Shown here piece after piece: positions 48,301 to 57,082 of a stretch of DNA of 64,000 nucleotides. Numbering within the stretch: the first letter of the stretch is position 1; each line of letters starts with the position of its first letter. The notes beneath the pieces were generated by a model. The model was not told where the DNA came from and made no database searches. It worked only from the letters and a program-made list of their open reading frames with translations. This DNA comes from CAVVTR01 sp963751245 (GTDB lineage: Bacteria > Acidobacteriota > Thermoanaerobaculia > Thermoanaerobaculales > Thermoanaerobaculaceae), in assembly GCA_963751245.1 (NCBI GenBank), contig CAVVTR010000001.1, positions 1 through 64,000 of the forward strand, given 5' to 3'. The position numbers were made by a program, and so were the translations under genes.

Positions 48301-48410
48301 CGCTGCCCCTGGTGGCGGTGGGGGTGGAGGGGGTGGCCGGCTGGCTGCGCGCCGTGGCGGCCGTCTCCCGGAGGGAGCGTCCGGAGCCGGCGCCTCCGCA
48401 GGCCGGGTGA
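45336..48410 (+). CDS. RND efflux permease, second of two
   Basis: A 1024-residue RND pump paralogous to the preceding one and translated by coupling through an ATGA overlap. It starts PRLAVRRPVTTLMILVSILVI, then LPLAFLPEVDAPFIVVSIPYP. The proton-relay segment is LMLGIGMLVDNAIVVLEAID. The large periplasmic loops contain GVKKLRSTSSADAAVFELRF and GVSDVTTSFRHGRQEVQVAI. Two RND proteins with one adaptor recall MdtABC, where the pumps form a mixed trimer; that arrangement here is inference. No outer-membrane channel gene is in the window. Confidence 0.92.
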   Translation: MNLPRLAVRRPVTTLMILVSILVIGGIALVRLPLAFLPEVDAPFIVVSIPYPDSNPTQVDKEIARPVEEVLATLSGVKKLRSTSSADAAVFELRFDWGQDLDVVKMQVGEKLAQVRPALPPGIGDVQVFSFNTSTIPVVQARLSARGVDLSKNWDLLESRVINRLRRVPGVARVDLNGVAPREVHIDLVLDRLQEHSVEVGALIARLRNTSSNLVLGQVDHAGLRYTARAVGAFDSIEAVRDFPVDDRGLRLSDIADVSFALPLITYGRHLDRTYAVALDVYKESTANTVDVVRDVTRVIKEDIGRDPLLAGVELFVWEDQGEAITGALHGLSNAGLLGGVLAVLVLYFFLRRADSTLIVSLSIPFSVIAACGVMYFLGKSLNVLSMMGLMLGIGMLVDNAIVVLEAIDRRHREEPDTARAALEGAGSVRLAVIASTLTTLIVFLPLIVGAQTQLTTWLREIGIAICLALVCSLFSSLTLIPLMSAHVLRARATSEVRSLVRLEEAYGRTLDWTLRHRVATSLLLLAAMAAGLAPLFTGMVKTAMFSGQVNERLALHYEFADFRYTSEVERVVDRVEAFLYAHPQDFEVGSVYSYYEDNSATSTIVLRRKDLTDEQVTALRHRIRDQLPVIPGVRLYFRDDSDEGGGTTAFSVKLYGQDNTELRRLTEEAAKEIEGLEGVSDVTTSFRHGRQEVQVAIDRDKAARLGLTARDLSDVFAFSLGGMRLQRFNTGEHEVETWLALRLEDRSNLDDLRRIGIRRVGDQTVLLGDVASFAIVTREQEIAREDRKIRGLVNATYEGGDWSRTRKAVTERMNAIDLPPGTSWSWDDRTLEQDDQSSQMGVNFLLALLLVYLLMASLFESLAQPFAILFSIVFALPGAAWALAITGTPLNLMAQIGLLILMGVVVNNGIVLLDHINQLRRAGVPRHEAIVRGGRDRLRPVLMTATTTILGLLPLAFRGSTAGGLFYFPLARTVMGGLVSSAALTLLALPLVAVGVEGVAGWLRAVAAVSRRERPEPAPPQAG

Positions 48411-48426
48411 GGGGAGAGCCGTGGCC

Positions 48427-48906
48427 TCACGGAGCGGGACGCCCGGCCGCCTCGAGCTCGGCGAGCACCGACTGCACGACGAAGGCGACGAGGGGAAGGC
48501 ACACGGCATCCTTGACCCTCCGGTCGAAGGTGGCGCGGTCCTCCTCGCGCCCGAAGTCGAGGCCGGTCACGCGCCGGCAGTCCAGCGACCCGAACCGGCG
48601 CGCGAACCTCTGCAGCACGCCGTCCACCATCCGGTAGACGCGCTCGCGCCCGGCGTCGTCGTCCGCCTCCGAGCGCCCCGCCAGGGCCGAAAGGGCCATC
48701 ACCGCGCCGCTCAGGGCGCCGCAGGTGAGCCCGTGCCGGGCGAGGCCGCCCCCGAAGCCCGTGGCCTGGACCCGGGGCCGGTCGGACCCGGGGCCCCGCG
48801 AGGGTGCGAGGGCCTCGACGACGGACTCGGCGCAGTTGAAGCCGGACGCGAACAGGACGGCGACCGTGCGCTCGGGCTCATCGTGCTGCAGGGAAGGAAG
48901 TTCCAT
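48427..48906 (-). CDS. C_GCAxxG_C_C family redox protein
   Basis: A 159-residue protein of the family named for its cysteine spacing. Residues near 22-32 are GFNCAESVVEAL, then ATGFGGGLARHGLTCGALSGAVMALS, and later SLDCRRVTGLDF and VKDAVCLPLV. The conserved cysteines suggest metal or redox chemistry, but no reaction is known. Start ATG 48906 is chosen for GGAGG upstream; a longer frame to 49044 lacks one. It converges with the RND operon, ending 17 bases from it. Confidence 0.82.
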   Translation of the reverse strand: MELPSLQHDEPERTVAVLFASGFNCAESVVEALAPSRGPGSDRPRVQATGFGGGLARHGLTCGALSGAVMALSALAGRSEADDDAGRERVYRMVDGVLQRFARRFGSLDCRRVTGLDFGREEDRATFDRRVKDAVCLPLVAFVVQSVLAELEAAGRPAP

Positions 48907-49115
48907 GACGACCTCCAGTCTCTCCCGCCGCCGGTCCCGCGGGGCCTCGCCTCCGCATTGGCGCCCACGGCCGGCGGCGGCCGTCGGGGGGGAGGGAAAA
49001 ACCCGGCGAAATAGGGTAACGTAGTGTTCTGCGTGGATGACCACGGACCACCGCCCCCGGCCGTCGGAGGTGGCTGGTGTGCAGTGAACGCCGTACGAAC
49101 GAAGGAGAAGCAGCC

Positions 49116-49532
49116 ATTTCAGCGAAGATCTTCGTCGGGAACCTGAACTTCCGGACCACCAAGGAGGAGCTCGAGGGTGTGCTCACCCCGCTGGGCACCG
49201 TGGTCGACGTCTACCTGCCGACCGACCGTGCCACCGGAAAGCCCCGTGGATTCGCCTTCGTCCAGTTCTCCAGCGACGAAGAGGCGGCCCGGGCGATCCA
49301 GCAGCTCAACGGCACCGAGCTCGGCGGACGCAGCCTGAAGGTCAACGCGGCCGACGACCGGCCGCGTCGGCCCGCAGGCCCGAGGCCCCCCTCCTCCTCC
49401 TCGTCCTCCTCGTTCACGCCGTCGTACCGGTCCGCTCCGGCGGAACCGCTGTTCTTCGGCGACGACGAGGGTTGGGGTGGCAAGGCCAAGGGAAGCCGGC
49501 GAAACCTGCGCGCGCGTAAGCGCAGCCTCTGA
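49116..49532 (+). CDS. RRM-type RNA-binding protein
   Basis: A 138-residue glycine/serine-tailed RNA-binding protein with one RRM. RNP2 is KIFVGNL and RNP1 is KPRGFAFVQF, with the family loop EELEGVLTPLGTVVDVYLPT between. The tail has a run of Ser, then FFGDDEGWGG and a basic end (RRNLRARKRSL). These small bacterial RRM proteins resemble cyanobacterial Rbp cold-shock proteins. The likely start is an ATT at 49116, because AAGGAG lies 8 bases before it and the family starts M-S-x-KIFVGNL; the nearest canonical in-frame start is GTG 49077, without a ribosome site. A hairpin follows the stop. Confidence 0.85.
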   Translation: MSAKIFVGNLNFRTTKEELEGVLTPLGTVVDVYLPTDRATGKPRGFAFVQFSSDEEAARAIQQLNGTELGGRSLKVNAADDRPRRPAGPRPPSSSSSSSFTPSYRSAPAEPLFFGDDEGWGGKAKGSRRNLRARKRSL

Positions 49533-49555
49533 CCGGCCCCGGCCCGACGCTGGAT

Positions 49556-49592
49556 CCGTTCCCGAGGGTTTGACCCCGGCCAGGGGGAACGG
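49556..49592 (+). terminator. Hairpin after the RRM gene
   Basis: CCGTTCCC (49556-49563) pairs with GGGAACGG (49585-49592) across a 21-base loop that itself has G/C-rich complementarity. It lies 24 bases past the stop codon. No U-tract. The rest of the 297-base gap up to 49,830 holds no supported gene. Confidence 0.4.
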
Positions 49593-49829
49593 CTGACGTG
49601 TGTCCAGTCGTGCCCGCGGTCCCCCGGCCGATGCCGTGGTGGCGCCGCGCACCGGTGACCCCGGCCGCCTGCACACCCGCCAGAACCCCCGTCCGTGCAC
49701 CAGCACCGCGACCGGCTTCGGCAGCACGCCTCCGCCCGGCGGCGCCGGGCCCGCGGCCCCCTGCGCGCCGGGACCCGGAAAATCGTGTAAGGTGCCGTGA
49801 TTTACACGGACTTCGGGAGGAGAACCGGA

Positions 49830-51449
49830 ATGCAGCTCGTCAGCGTGTTGGGCCTCTTCGTCCTCCTCGGCATCGGCTGGGCGATGTCATTCCACCGGCG
49901 CGACATCAAGCTCCGTCCCGTGATCTGGGGCGTGGGGCTGCAGTTCCTCTTCGCGCTCATCATCCTGCGCCGCGACGTCTGGAGCTTCGTCGGCACCATC
50001 GCGCTGGGCAGCCTCGTCGTGGCCTACGTCCTGCAGCACGGCGCGGGTACCCGGGACCGGGGGCGCGGGCCAGCCATCGGGATCTTCGCCGCCGTGGCCG
50101 CCGCCGCCATCGCGTTCGGCCTCGCGGCTCCGGCCGCGCTCGCACCGCTCCTCGGGGCGCTCGTGGTCGCGCTGCTCCTCAACGCCCGCTTCCGGCTCGC
50201 CCGGGAAGCCCAGCCCTTCGGCGCCGCGCTCCTCGTCGCCCTCGCCGTCTCCTGGGTCGTCGCCCACGGGGTGACCGGGCAGGTCATCTTCGGCACGTTC
50301 AGCGACAAGGTGGCCGCGTTCCTCAACCTGTCGGACTACGGAGCCCGCTTCCTCTTCGCCAACCTGGCCGATCCGAAGTACTTCACGTCCGCGACCGGCT
50401 CCTGGCCGGGGTTCGGCTTCCAGTTCGCCTTCAAGGTGCTCCCCACCATCATCTTCTTCGGCGGGTTCATGGGGGTCCTGTACTACCTCGGCATCATGCA
50501 GAAGGTGATCGAGGCGTTCGCCCGTTTCATGCGCTGGACCATCGGCACCAGCGGCGCCGAGACGCTGTCGTGCTCGGCCAACATCTTCGTGGGCCAGACC
50601 GAGGCGCCGCTGCTCATCAAGCCGTTCCTCGACGGTATGACCGTGTCGGAGCTGCTCACCGTCATGGTGGGCGGCTTCGCCACCATCGCGGGCGGGGTGC
50701 TGGCCGGCTACATCGCGCTGGGCATCCCGGCCGGGCACCTCATTGCGGCCAGCGTGATGTCCGCGCCGGCAGCGCTGGTCCTGGGCAAGATCGTGTTCCC
50801 GGAGAAGGAGCACTCCCAGACGGCCGGTGACGTCGGCCTTCCCGAGATCCCGGCCGGGGGCAACGTCATCGAGGCCGCGACCAACGGTATCTCCGACGGC
50901 CTCAAGCTCGCGGTCAACGTCGGTGCGATGCTCATCGGCTTCATCGCCCTCATCGCCGTTGTGGACGTGATCCTCAACGGCCTCGACGCGCTCATCGACG
51001 GCCGGCTGCTCCACGGCGCCTACGTGACTTACAGCTCGGGCGGGATGTCACCTGCCAACGGAGAGTACACGGGGATCTTCCCGGGTTCGCTGCAGACGCT
51101 GTTCGGGACACTGCTCCGTCCCCTCGCCTGGCTCATGGGCGTGCCGTGGGCCGACGCCGCGAAGGTCGGCAACCTCCTCGGCATCAAGATCTCCCTGAAC
51201 GAGTTCGTGGCGTACGGCCAGCTCGGCAACTACATCCAAGCCGGTGCCATCTCCCCGCGCGCCGAGATCATCGCGACCTACGCCCTGTGCGGGTTCGCCA
51301 ACTTCTCGTCCATCGGGATCCAGATCGGCGGCATCTCCGCCATCGCGCCCCACCGCAGGAGCGACCTGGCGAAGATCGGGCTGCGGGCCATGTTCGCCGG
51401 CGCCCTGGCCTCCTGGCTGACGGCCACCATCGCCGGCATGCTGCTGTGA
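49830..51449 (+). CDS. Concentrative nucleoside transporter (CNT/NupC family)
   Basis: A 539-residue transporter that takes up nucleosides with Na+ or H+. The CNT signatures are clear: SAETLSCSANIFVGQTEAPL, LLTVMVGGFATIAGGVLAGY and SVMSAPAALVLGKIVFPE in the core, and CGFANFSSIGIQIGGISAIA near the C-terminus. An N-terminal extension of about 120 residues with extra helices and a Gly/Ala-rich loop makes it longer than E. coli NupC (400). ATG 49830 has GGGAGGAG 8 bases upstream. No frameshift. Confidence 0.92.
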   Translation: MQLVSVLGLFVLLGIGWAMSFHRRDIKLRPVIWGVGLQFLFALIILRRDVWSFVGTIALGSLVVAYVLQHGAGTRDRGRGPAIGIFAAVAAAAIAFGLAAPAALAPLLGALVVALLLNARFRLAREAQPFGAALLVALAVSWVVAHGVTGQVIFGTFSDKVAAFLNLSDYGARFLFANLADPKYFTSATGSWPGFGFQFAFKVLPTIIFFGGFMGVLYYLGIMQKVIEAFARFMRWTIGTSGAETLSCSANIFVGQTEAPLLIKPFLDGMTVSELLTVMVGGFATIAGGVLAGYIALGIPAGHLIAASVMSAPAALVLGKIVFPEKEHSQTAGDVGLPEIPAGGNVIEAATNGISDGLKLAVNVGAMLIGFIALIAVVDVILNGLDALIDGRLLHGAYVTYSSGGMSPANGEYTGIFPGSLQTLFGTLLRPLAWLMGVPWADAAKVGNLLGIKISLNEFVAYGQLGNYIQAGAISPRAEIIATYALCGFANFSSIGIQIGGISAIAPHRRSDLAKIGLRAMFAGALASWLTATIAGMLL

Positions 51450-51454
51450 GCCGC

Positions 51455-51724
51455 TCAGGCCAGGACGTGCACCAGGCCCCACACGGCGGCCCCGACGAGG
51501 AGCAGCGGCAGGAGCAGGATCACGCCCACGCCGAGGATCACCGGGGAGAGCACGAGGAGCGCCAGCAGCGCCAGGGGAAGCAGGATCAACACCTTGACGG
51601 CCGCGCCGGCGAGGGCGAGGGGGATGAGCAGCAGCCGGACGGCCAGCTTGAGCAGGCCCACGACCAGCAGCAGGGCCGCACCGCCCACCACGACGAGCAA
51701 CCCCAGTCCGAAGAGCTCGATCAT
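51455..51724 (-). CDS. Small very hydrophobic membrane protein
   Basis: An 89-residue protein starting MIELFGLGLLVVVGGAALLL, consisting almost only of Leu, Val, Ala and Gly and forming two or three membrane helices. GGGAGG precedes the ATG at 51724. No family can be assigned. Such proteins are frequent and poorly conserved in this kind of genome. It converges with nupC, only 5 bases apart. Confidence 0.5.
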   Translation of the reverse strand: MIELFGLGLLVVVGGAALLLVVGLLKLAVRLLLIPLALAGAAVKVLILLPLALLALLVLSPVILGVGVILLLPLLLVGAAVWGLVHVLA

Positions 51725-51878
51725 CGTCACGCCTCCCACCTGCTTGTACGAAACAGCGGGGCGGCGGGTTCACGTTCCTGTCTTCCGTGACGCGGGGCGG
51801 CGGCGCGCCGGTGCAACAATGGGACCGCCGATGCAGTAGAAGGGAGGGGCAGCCCAGGCCGCCCCGCCGGGAGGCTCC

Positions 51879-52859
51879 ATGGAGATCGGGTACCTCGAAC
51901 CCCTGAGGCGGGCGTGGCAGCGTACGAAGCGCCTCCTCTTCGCGCCCTTCGACCTGACCCGCTGGCTGACCATCGCCTTCGCCGCGTGGCTCGCGGGCCT
52001 CGCCGGAGGCGGCGCGGGCGGCGGGAATCCCGGATTCCGCATGGGACCCGGCGGGCGCCCGGGGTTCCTGCTCCACCGCCCGCACCACTTCCCCCTCTCC
52101 GCAGCCCCGTTCGAGCACGGGCTCTGGATCCCCCTCATCCTGCTGGCGGCCGTCCTCGTCGTCGCGCTGCTGGTCCTCCTCCTGTGGCTGAGCTCCCGGG
52201 CGAAGTTCGTGTTCCTCGACGACGTCGTGAAGGGCCGCGGCGCCGTCGTGGAGCCCTGGCGCCGTCTCGCACCCCAGGGCAACTCGCTCTTCCTGTGGCG
52301 CCTGGGGTTCGCGCTGGTGTGCCTGCTCGTGGCCGGGTTCGTCGCCGCCATCGTCATCGGGCTGGCCGGGGGGCCCTGGCACCTCGGCTTCTCCAGCGCG
52401 CGCACCGCCGCCGCCACCCTGTTCGCGGCGGGCGCCCTGGTGACCTTCGGCCTCGGCGTCGCCGCGGTGGCGCTGATCCTCGACAGCTTCATCGTGCCGA
52501 TCATGTACTCGACCGGCCTGCGGGCCAGCGAGGCCTGGCGCCAGTTCCTCCCGTGGCTGGAGCGCTACGCCGGGCCGTTCCTGCTCTACGCCCTGTTCGT
52601 GCTGGCGCTGTGGGTCGGCGTGGCGGCCGCCGTCGTCGCGGCCGGGCTGTTCACCTGCTGCGTGGGGTTCATCGTGCTGGCGATCCCCTACGTGGGCACC
52701 GTGGTGCTGCTCCCGGTCTACGTGACCTACCGAGCCTACAGCCTCGAGTTCCTCGCCCAGCTCCACCCGGGCTTCGCGATGCTGCCGCCCCTTCCCGGCC
52801 CGCCGCCCACCGCCGCCCCCCACCCGGACGCGGAACCGCCGGCGCCACCGCGATCCTGA
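51879..52859 (+). CDS. Polytopic membrane protein (DUF7544-like)
   Basis: A 326-residue membrane protein with about six helices. It starts EPLRRAWQRTKRLLFAPFDL, then RWLTIAFAAWLAGL and a Gly-rich loop. The cytoplasmic loop WLSSRAKFVFLDDVVKGRGAVVEPWRR and a C-terminal Pro-rich tail are typical of DUF7544-like proteins in archaea and Acidobacteriota, which have no known role. The assignment is from memory of that pattern. It converges with the RdgC-like gene. Confidence 0.6.
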   Translation: MEIGYLEPLRRAWQRTKRLLFAPFDLTRWLTIAFAAWLAGLAGGGAGGGNPGFRMGPGGRPGFLLHRPHHFPLSAAPFEHGLWIPLILLAAVLVVALLVLLLWLSSRAKFVFLDDVVKGRGAVVEPWRRLAPQGNSLFLWRLGFALVCLLVAGFVAAIVIGLAGGPWHLGFSSARTAAATLFAAGALVTFGLGVAAVALILDSFIVPIMYSTGLRASEAWRQFLPWLERYAGPFLLYALFVLALWVGVAAAVVAAGLFTCCVGFIVLAIPYVGTVVLLPVYVTYRAYSLEFLAQLHPGFAMLPPLPGPPPTAAPHPDAEPPAPPRS

Positions 52860-52868
52860 CGCAGGGGC

Positions 52869-53786
52869 TCACGCCTCCATGCCCTGCAGAGAGGCGCTGA
52901 GCTCCGCGTACTTGGCGTCGAGGACGTCGTAGACGGCGACGATCCTCTCGAGACGGGCGTCCAGCAGCTCGATCCACGAGTCGAAGCGCTCGGTCTCGAT
53001 CCTCAGGCCTCCCACACGGAAGCTGAGGCCGTCGAGGCGGAACGAGACGTCGTCCAGGAGGAGCTTCGCCGACACGATCTCCGCGCCGCGCTCCACGTAG
53101 CGGTGGACCTCGGGGATGACGGCGCCGGCCAGGGTGACCCGGGCGTCGGGGGCGTGCAGGGCGACACTGCCGGACTCGGGCTCGTACATCAGGTCGCCGT
53201 CCTCCAGGAGCGCCCGGAGGAAGCGGCAGCCGAGCACGGACTGCCCCGGCCCGGCGGCCTCCACGAGGGGGCTCGAGGCCTCGGGCTCGTCCCGGTCGAT
53301 CCACGGGGCCTTGAACGTCGCGTCGATGCCGACCAGGCGGGCGAGCCCCAGCACCAGGCCCAGGTGGGTGTTGGCGGTGGTGCCCACGTAGAGCACCCGG
53401 TCCTCCAGGCAGCACTCGATGACCCTCGATGTGGGCGCGGCCTGGGAGAGCACCTCCTCCTCGGCGAGCTCGCGCAGCCGCCGCCTCTTCCTGGAGGGGA
53501 CGAACCCGGCACCGGTCGCGTCCTTCTCGGTCTTCTCCAGCTCCTTGAGGCGCTCCTTCACCCGGGTGGGATCGGGACGCAGGGTGTCGATCCGCACGCG
53601 GAAGGCGAAGCGGTTCTGACCCACACGGTACGGCGCGTCCGGTTCGAACGGGACGAACCCGGCGCGCTCGCGGATCTCCGCTCCCGGGGGAATCTCGCGG
53701 AAGGCGCCCTGCTCGAAGTCCGGCTCCTCCGGCCGGGAAAGCACGTTGAATCGCGTCACGCTGGCGGATCCGCTCAGCAGGCCCAT
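52869..53786 (-). CDS. RdgC-like protein
   Basis: A 305-residue protein. TRFNVLSRPEEPDFEQGAFR at the start and the charged helix KERLKELEKTEKDATGAGFV then SRKRRRLRELAEEEVL resemble the central region of RdgC (recombination-associated, DNA-binding ring protein), followed by RVIECCLEDRVLYVGTTANT, the strand where RdgC reads a similar repeat. The C-terminal third is less like RdgC and may be a different domain. The protein could limit RecA access to DNA, but confidence in the family is moderate. Confidence 0.45.
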   Translation of the reverse strand: MGLLSGSASVTRFNVLSRPEEPDFEQGAFREIPPGAEIRERAGFVPFEPDAPYRVGQNRFAFRVRIDTLRPDPTRVKERLKELEKTEKDATGAGFVPSRKRRRLRELAEEEVLSQAAPTSRVIECCLEDRVLYVGTTANTHLGLVLGLARLVGIDATFKAPWIDRDEPEASSPLVEAAGPGQSVLGCRFLRALLEDGDLMYEPESGSVALHAPDARVTLAGAVIPEVHRYVERGAEIVSAKLLLDDVSFRLDGLSFRVGGLRIETERFDSWIELLDARLERIVAVYDVLDAKYAELSASLQGMEA

Positions 53787-53848
53787 GGCATCTCCTCCCC
53801 GGCGGCCGCTCCCGGACGCCGGAGCGGCATGGTACCGGATTCGCGGCG

Positions 53849-56800
53849 TCAGGCTTCCAGGGCGGAGCGCAGCTCCGTGGCCAGCGTGACCATGCTGAAG
53901 GGCTTCTGGAGGAAGCGGACGCCGCCGTGCGAGATCGTCTCCCGGACAGCCACGTTCTCGGCGTAGCCGGACATGAGCACGATCTTGAGGGCCGGGCGCC
54001 GCTGCCGGAGGAGGCGGGCGAGGTCCAGCCCGGAGATACCCGGAAGGAGGATGTCCGACAGAAGGACGTCGAACGCCTCCACCGTGTCGGGAACCTCCTC
54101 GGCGCAGGCCGCGGCGGTCACCCGGTAGCCGAGCAGCTCGAGCATCCGGACGAGGCTGGTCCGTGCCGCGCGCTCGTCCTCGACGACGAGGACGTGCTCG
54201 CCCCGTCCGGCAGGAGCGTCATCCAGGACAACCGGGGCCGGCCGAGAGGACGCTGCCGGCTCCTCGGCGCGCGGCAGCACGACGCGGACGGTGGTCCCCT
54301 CTCCCGGGGTGCTCTGCAGCTCGACGCGCCCTCCGTGGCGGGTGACGATGCCGTGGACCACGGACAGGCCCAGGCCGGTGCCGCCCCCGCTCGACTTGGT
54401 GGTGAAGAACGGCTCGAACACCCGGTCGATGACATCCGCCGGAATGCCGGTCCCGAAGTCCTCCACCGCGACCCAGACCCAGTGCTCGCCCTCGGCGCCG
54501 CTGCCAATCGCCAGGCTGCCACCGTCGGGCATGGCGTCGGCGGCGTTGACGACCAGGTTCATGAGCGTCTGCTCGAGCTGGCCCCGGTCCGCGACGACGG
54601 GGAGCTCGCCCTCGTCGAGGTCGAGCCGGAACGAGATGTTCTCCCGCAGGAGGCGGCGCAGCAGCACGCCGGAGTCGCGGACCACGGCGTTGAGGTCCAG
54701 GATCTCGGGGCGAGCCGTGTCGCGACGGGCGAAGAGGAGGAGCTGCCGGGTCAGCTGCGCCCCCCGACGCACGTGGTCCTCCAGCTCGCCGATGGTCTCG
54801 CCGGCCTCCGGCGCCGCGGCCAGCTCGAGGCGCAGCATGCTCGCCAGCCCCAGGATGGCCTGGAGCAGGTTGTTGAAGTCGTGGGCGACGCCTCCGGCCA
54901 GACGCCCCACCGCCTCCATCCGCTGGGCGTGGAGGAGCTGACGCTCCATGAGCCGCTGCTGGGTGACGTCGACGAACACGCCCATGGCGCCCGCGAGCCT
55001 CCCGGCGGCGTCGTAGAGGGGCGCGTTGGACACGGTGACCAGGACGCGGGTCCCGTCCTTGCAGACCCTCTCGACCTCGCGCCCTGTACCGCCCTGTCCC
55101 GCCAGGGAGCGCCGGTGGAGCCGCAGGAACTCGTCCCACTCGTCGGCGGGCACGATGGGGTGACGCCGCCCCAGCACCTCCCCGGCGCTCCAGCCGAACA
55201 GGCGCTCCGCAGCGTCGTTCCAGGCCGTGACGTTGCCCTCGGGGTCGAGGGCGACGATGGCCGAGGGCGAGGCCCGGAACAGCGCCTCCAGCTTCTGCCC
55301 GGCCTCCCTGCTGGCCTCCTCCGCCGCGCGGCGCACCGTGATGTCGATGCCGATCCCCCACCCCGCCCAGCCGGGGATGCGGACCCGGCGGGACACGCTG
55401 GACCACAGGGTGTCCCGGTGGCTCCCGTCCCGGCAGGCCATGCGCAGCTCGAGGTCGCGGAAGTCCGGCGTGAGGTGCTCCCACCGGCGCACGGCTTCGG
55501 CGCGGTAGCCCGGGTCCGGGAAGACGAGCTCGAGGGCGCGCGGGTTGCCCACGATCTCGCTCGCCGGGAAGCCGGTGAGACGCTCCGCCTCCGCGTTCCA
55601 TACCAGCACGTTCAGCCGCTCGTCCAGCGCCACCAGCATCACCGGCATGTTCTGCAGCACCGAGCGCAACCGCTCCTCGCTGGCGCGCAGGGCGGCCGTG
55701 GCCTCCTCCCTCATGGTGGTGTCGCGCACGATGGCCACCAGGGTCCGGCTCGACTCCACCTCCAGCGCCCGCACGCTCACCTCGACGGGAAACGTGGTGC
55801 CGTCGCTGCGCCGGTGGCGGGTCGCCACCACCGCGCCGGAGCCCGTGGCCAGCTCGTCGAGCCTCCGGCCGACGGGTCCCCCGTGTTCCGCCGAGAGCTC
55901 CGACAGCTCGGTGCCGCGCAGCGCCTCCCGGCTCGAGCCGTACATGGTCTCCGCCGCCTCGTTCACGTCCACGATCACGCCGGAGTCGTCGGCGAAGAGG
56001 ATGGCGTCGTTGGCCTCCTGCAGCACGAGGCCGAGCCGCGCCCGGCCCCGGGAGAGCTCGCGCTGGTACCGGACCTCCCGCCGCAGCCAGGCGCCCTGGA
56101 CGGCCGCCGCGAGCCCGAGCGCCGACGCGAGGAGCAGCGCGAGCTGGTAGGCCAGGGCGTGGCGAACGGAAGCCAGGGCCTCGTGGCGGTCCACCTTGAC
56201 CACGAGGCCCCATCGGGTGCCGGCGATGGGCCGCCCGCTGGCCAGCACCCGCTCGCCGCGATCGTCCTGCAGGGTGACGAACGCCGCACCGCCGGCAAGA
56301 AGCGTCCTGAGGGTGCCGCGCACTCCGGGCGCCGCACCGAAGCCGGCACGGGGGCCGTTGCGGCGGCGGCCCGGGCTGAGGAACGTGATCTCGCCGTCCG
56401 CAAGCCGGAGCAGCACGGTCTCGAGGGTCGCGGTCTTGAACGGGTCGCGCTCGAGCAAGGGGTACAGGGTGACCGCCGGGTCCGAGACCAGCAACACCAC
56501 GCCGGCGGCCTCGGGGCGGCCCGGAGCCCTGACAGGGGCGCAGAAGGCAACCAGGCGGCGACCGCCGGGGCCCTCGTAGAACAGCGCGGCGGGCCGGTCC
56601 CGCGCCACGATCTCCGCCACCACTGCGGCGTGTCCCGCCCCCCCGCCGGCGGTGCCGGCGAGCACCCGTCCGTGCGGCGTCTCGAGGAGGGCCCCGGCGT
56701 AGCCGTTTTGCGCCACCAGGCTGCCGAACAGGCGCTCCAGCCTCTCGGCCGGGACCTCGCCGGCAGTCATCCTCCTCGCCTCCGGCGACGTGTCCCCCGT

Positions 56801-57082
56801 GGCGAGGACCACGGCGGTGGGGTACTCGGCAACGGTCCGCGCGTCGGAGAGCCCGCTCGCGAGCCACCCCTCGACGAGGGCCTGGCGGTCCTCGGCCAGG
56901 GCGTTGAGGCGCTCGCCCCAGGCGGCCAGGCCGGCCCGGCGCTCGCGGGGCGCCGCCAGCGCCCCGATGAACACACCGCCCACGGCCACCGCCACTGTGA
57001 ACACGACCAGGAACACGGCGGCAGAGCGCCACCTCGGGCTCCTGGGCCGGCCCCCATCCGAGAGTCCCGCGTCCCGCCCCAT
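53849..57082 (-). CDS. Hybrid sensor histidine kinase with three PAS domains and a receiver
   Basis: A 1077-residue membrane sensor. TM1 (SAAVFLVVFTVAVAVGGVFIGAL, about 20-42) and TM2 (about 308-330) flank an extracellular Cache-like domain. Three PAS domains follow: LVLQEANDAILFADDSGVIV, LRSVLQNMPVMLVALDERLN and LEALFRASPSAIVALDPEGN. The HisKA box is GRLAGGVAHDFNNLLQAI (phospho-His). The ATPase has NLVVNAADAMPDGG and GTGLGLSVVHGIV. The C-terminal receiver has the Asp in LLSDILLPGISGLDL and Lys in RFLQKPFS. No cognate regulator is adjacent, so it may signal through its own receiver to a distant partner. Confidence 0.93.
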   Translation of the reverse strand: MGRDAGLSDGGRPRSPRWRSAAVFLVVFTVAVAVGGVFIGALAAPRERRAGLAAWGERLNALAEDRQALVEGWLASGLSDARTVAEYPTAVVLATGDTSPEARRMTAGEVPAERLERLFGSLVAQNGYAGALLETPHGRVLAGTAGGGAGHAAVVAEIVARDRPAALFYEGPGGRRLVAFCAPVRAPGRPEAAGVVLLVSDPAVTLYPLLERDPFKTATLETVLLRLADGEITFLSPGRRRNGPRAGFGAAPGVRGTLRTLLAGGAAFVTLQDDRGERVLASGRPIAGTRWGLVVKVDRHEALASVRHALAYQLALLLASALGLAAAVQGAWLRREVRYQRELSRGRARLGLVLQEANDAILFADDSGVIVDVNEAAETMYGSSREALRGTELSELSAEHGGPVGRRLDELATGSGAVVATRHRRSDGTTFPVEVSVRALEVESSRTLVAIVRDTTMREEATAALRASEERLRSVLQNMPVMLVALDERLNVLVWNAEAERLTGFPASEIVGNPRALELVFPDPGYRAEAVRRWEHLTPDFRDLELRMACRDGSHRDTLWSSVSRRVRIPGWAGWGIGIDITVRRAAEEASREAGQKLEALFRASPSAIVALDPEGNVTAWNDAAERLFGWSAGEVLGRRHPIVPADEWDEFLRLHRRSLAGQGGTGREVERVCKDGTRVLVTVSNAPLYDAAGRLAGAMGVFVDVTQQRLMERQLLHAQRMEAVGRLAGGVAHDFNNLLQAILGLASMLRLELAAAPEAGETIGELEDHVRRGAQLTRQLLLFARRDTARPEILDLNAVVRDSGVLLRRLLRENISFRLDLDEGELPVVADRGQLEQTLMNLVVNAADAMPDGGSLAIGSGAEGEHWVWVAVEDFGTGIPADVIDRVFEPFFTTKSSGGGTGLGLSVVHGIVTRHGGRVELQSTPGEGTTVRVVLPRAEEPAASSRPAPVVLDDAPAGRGEHVLVVEDERAARTSLVRMLELLGYRVTAAACAEEVPDTVEAFDVLLSDILLPGISGLDLARLLRQRRPALKIVLMSGYAENVAVRETISHGGVRFLQKPFSMVTLATELRSALEA

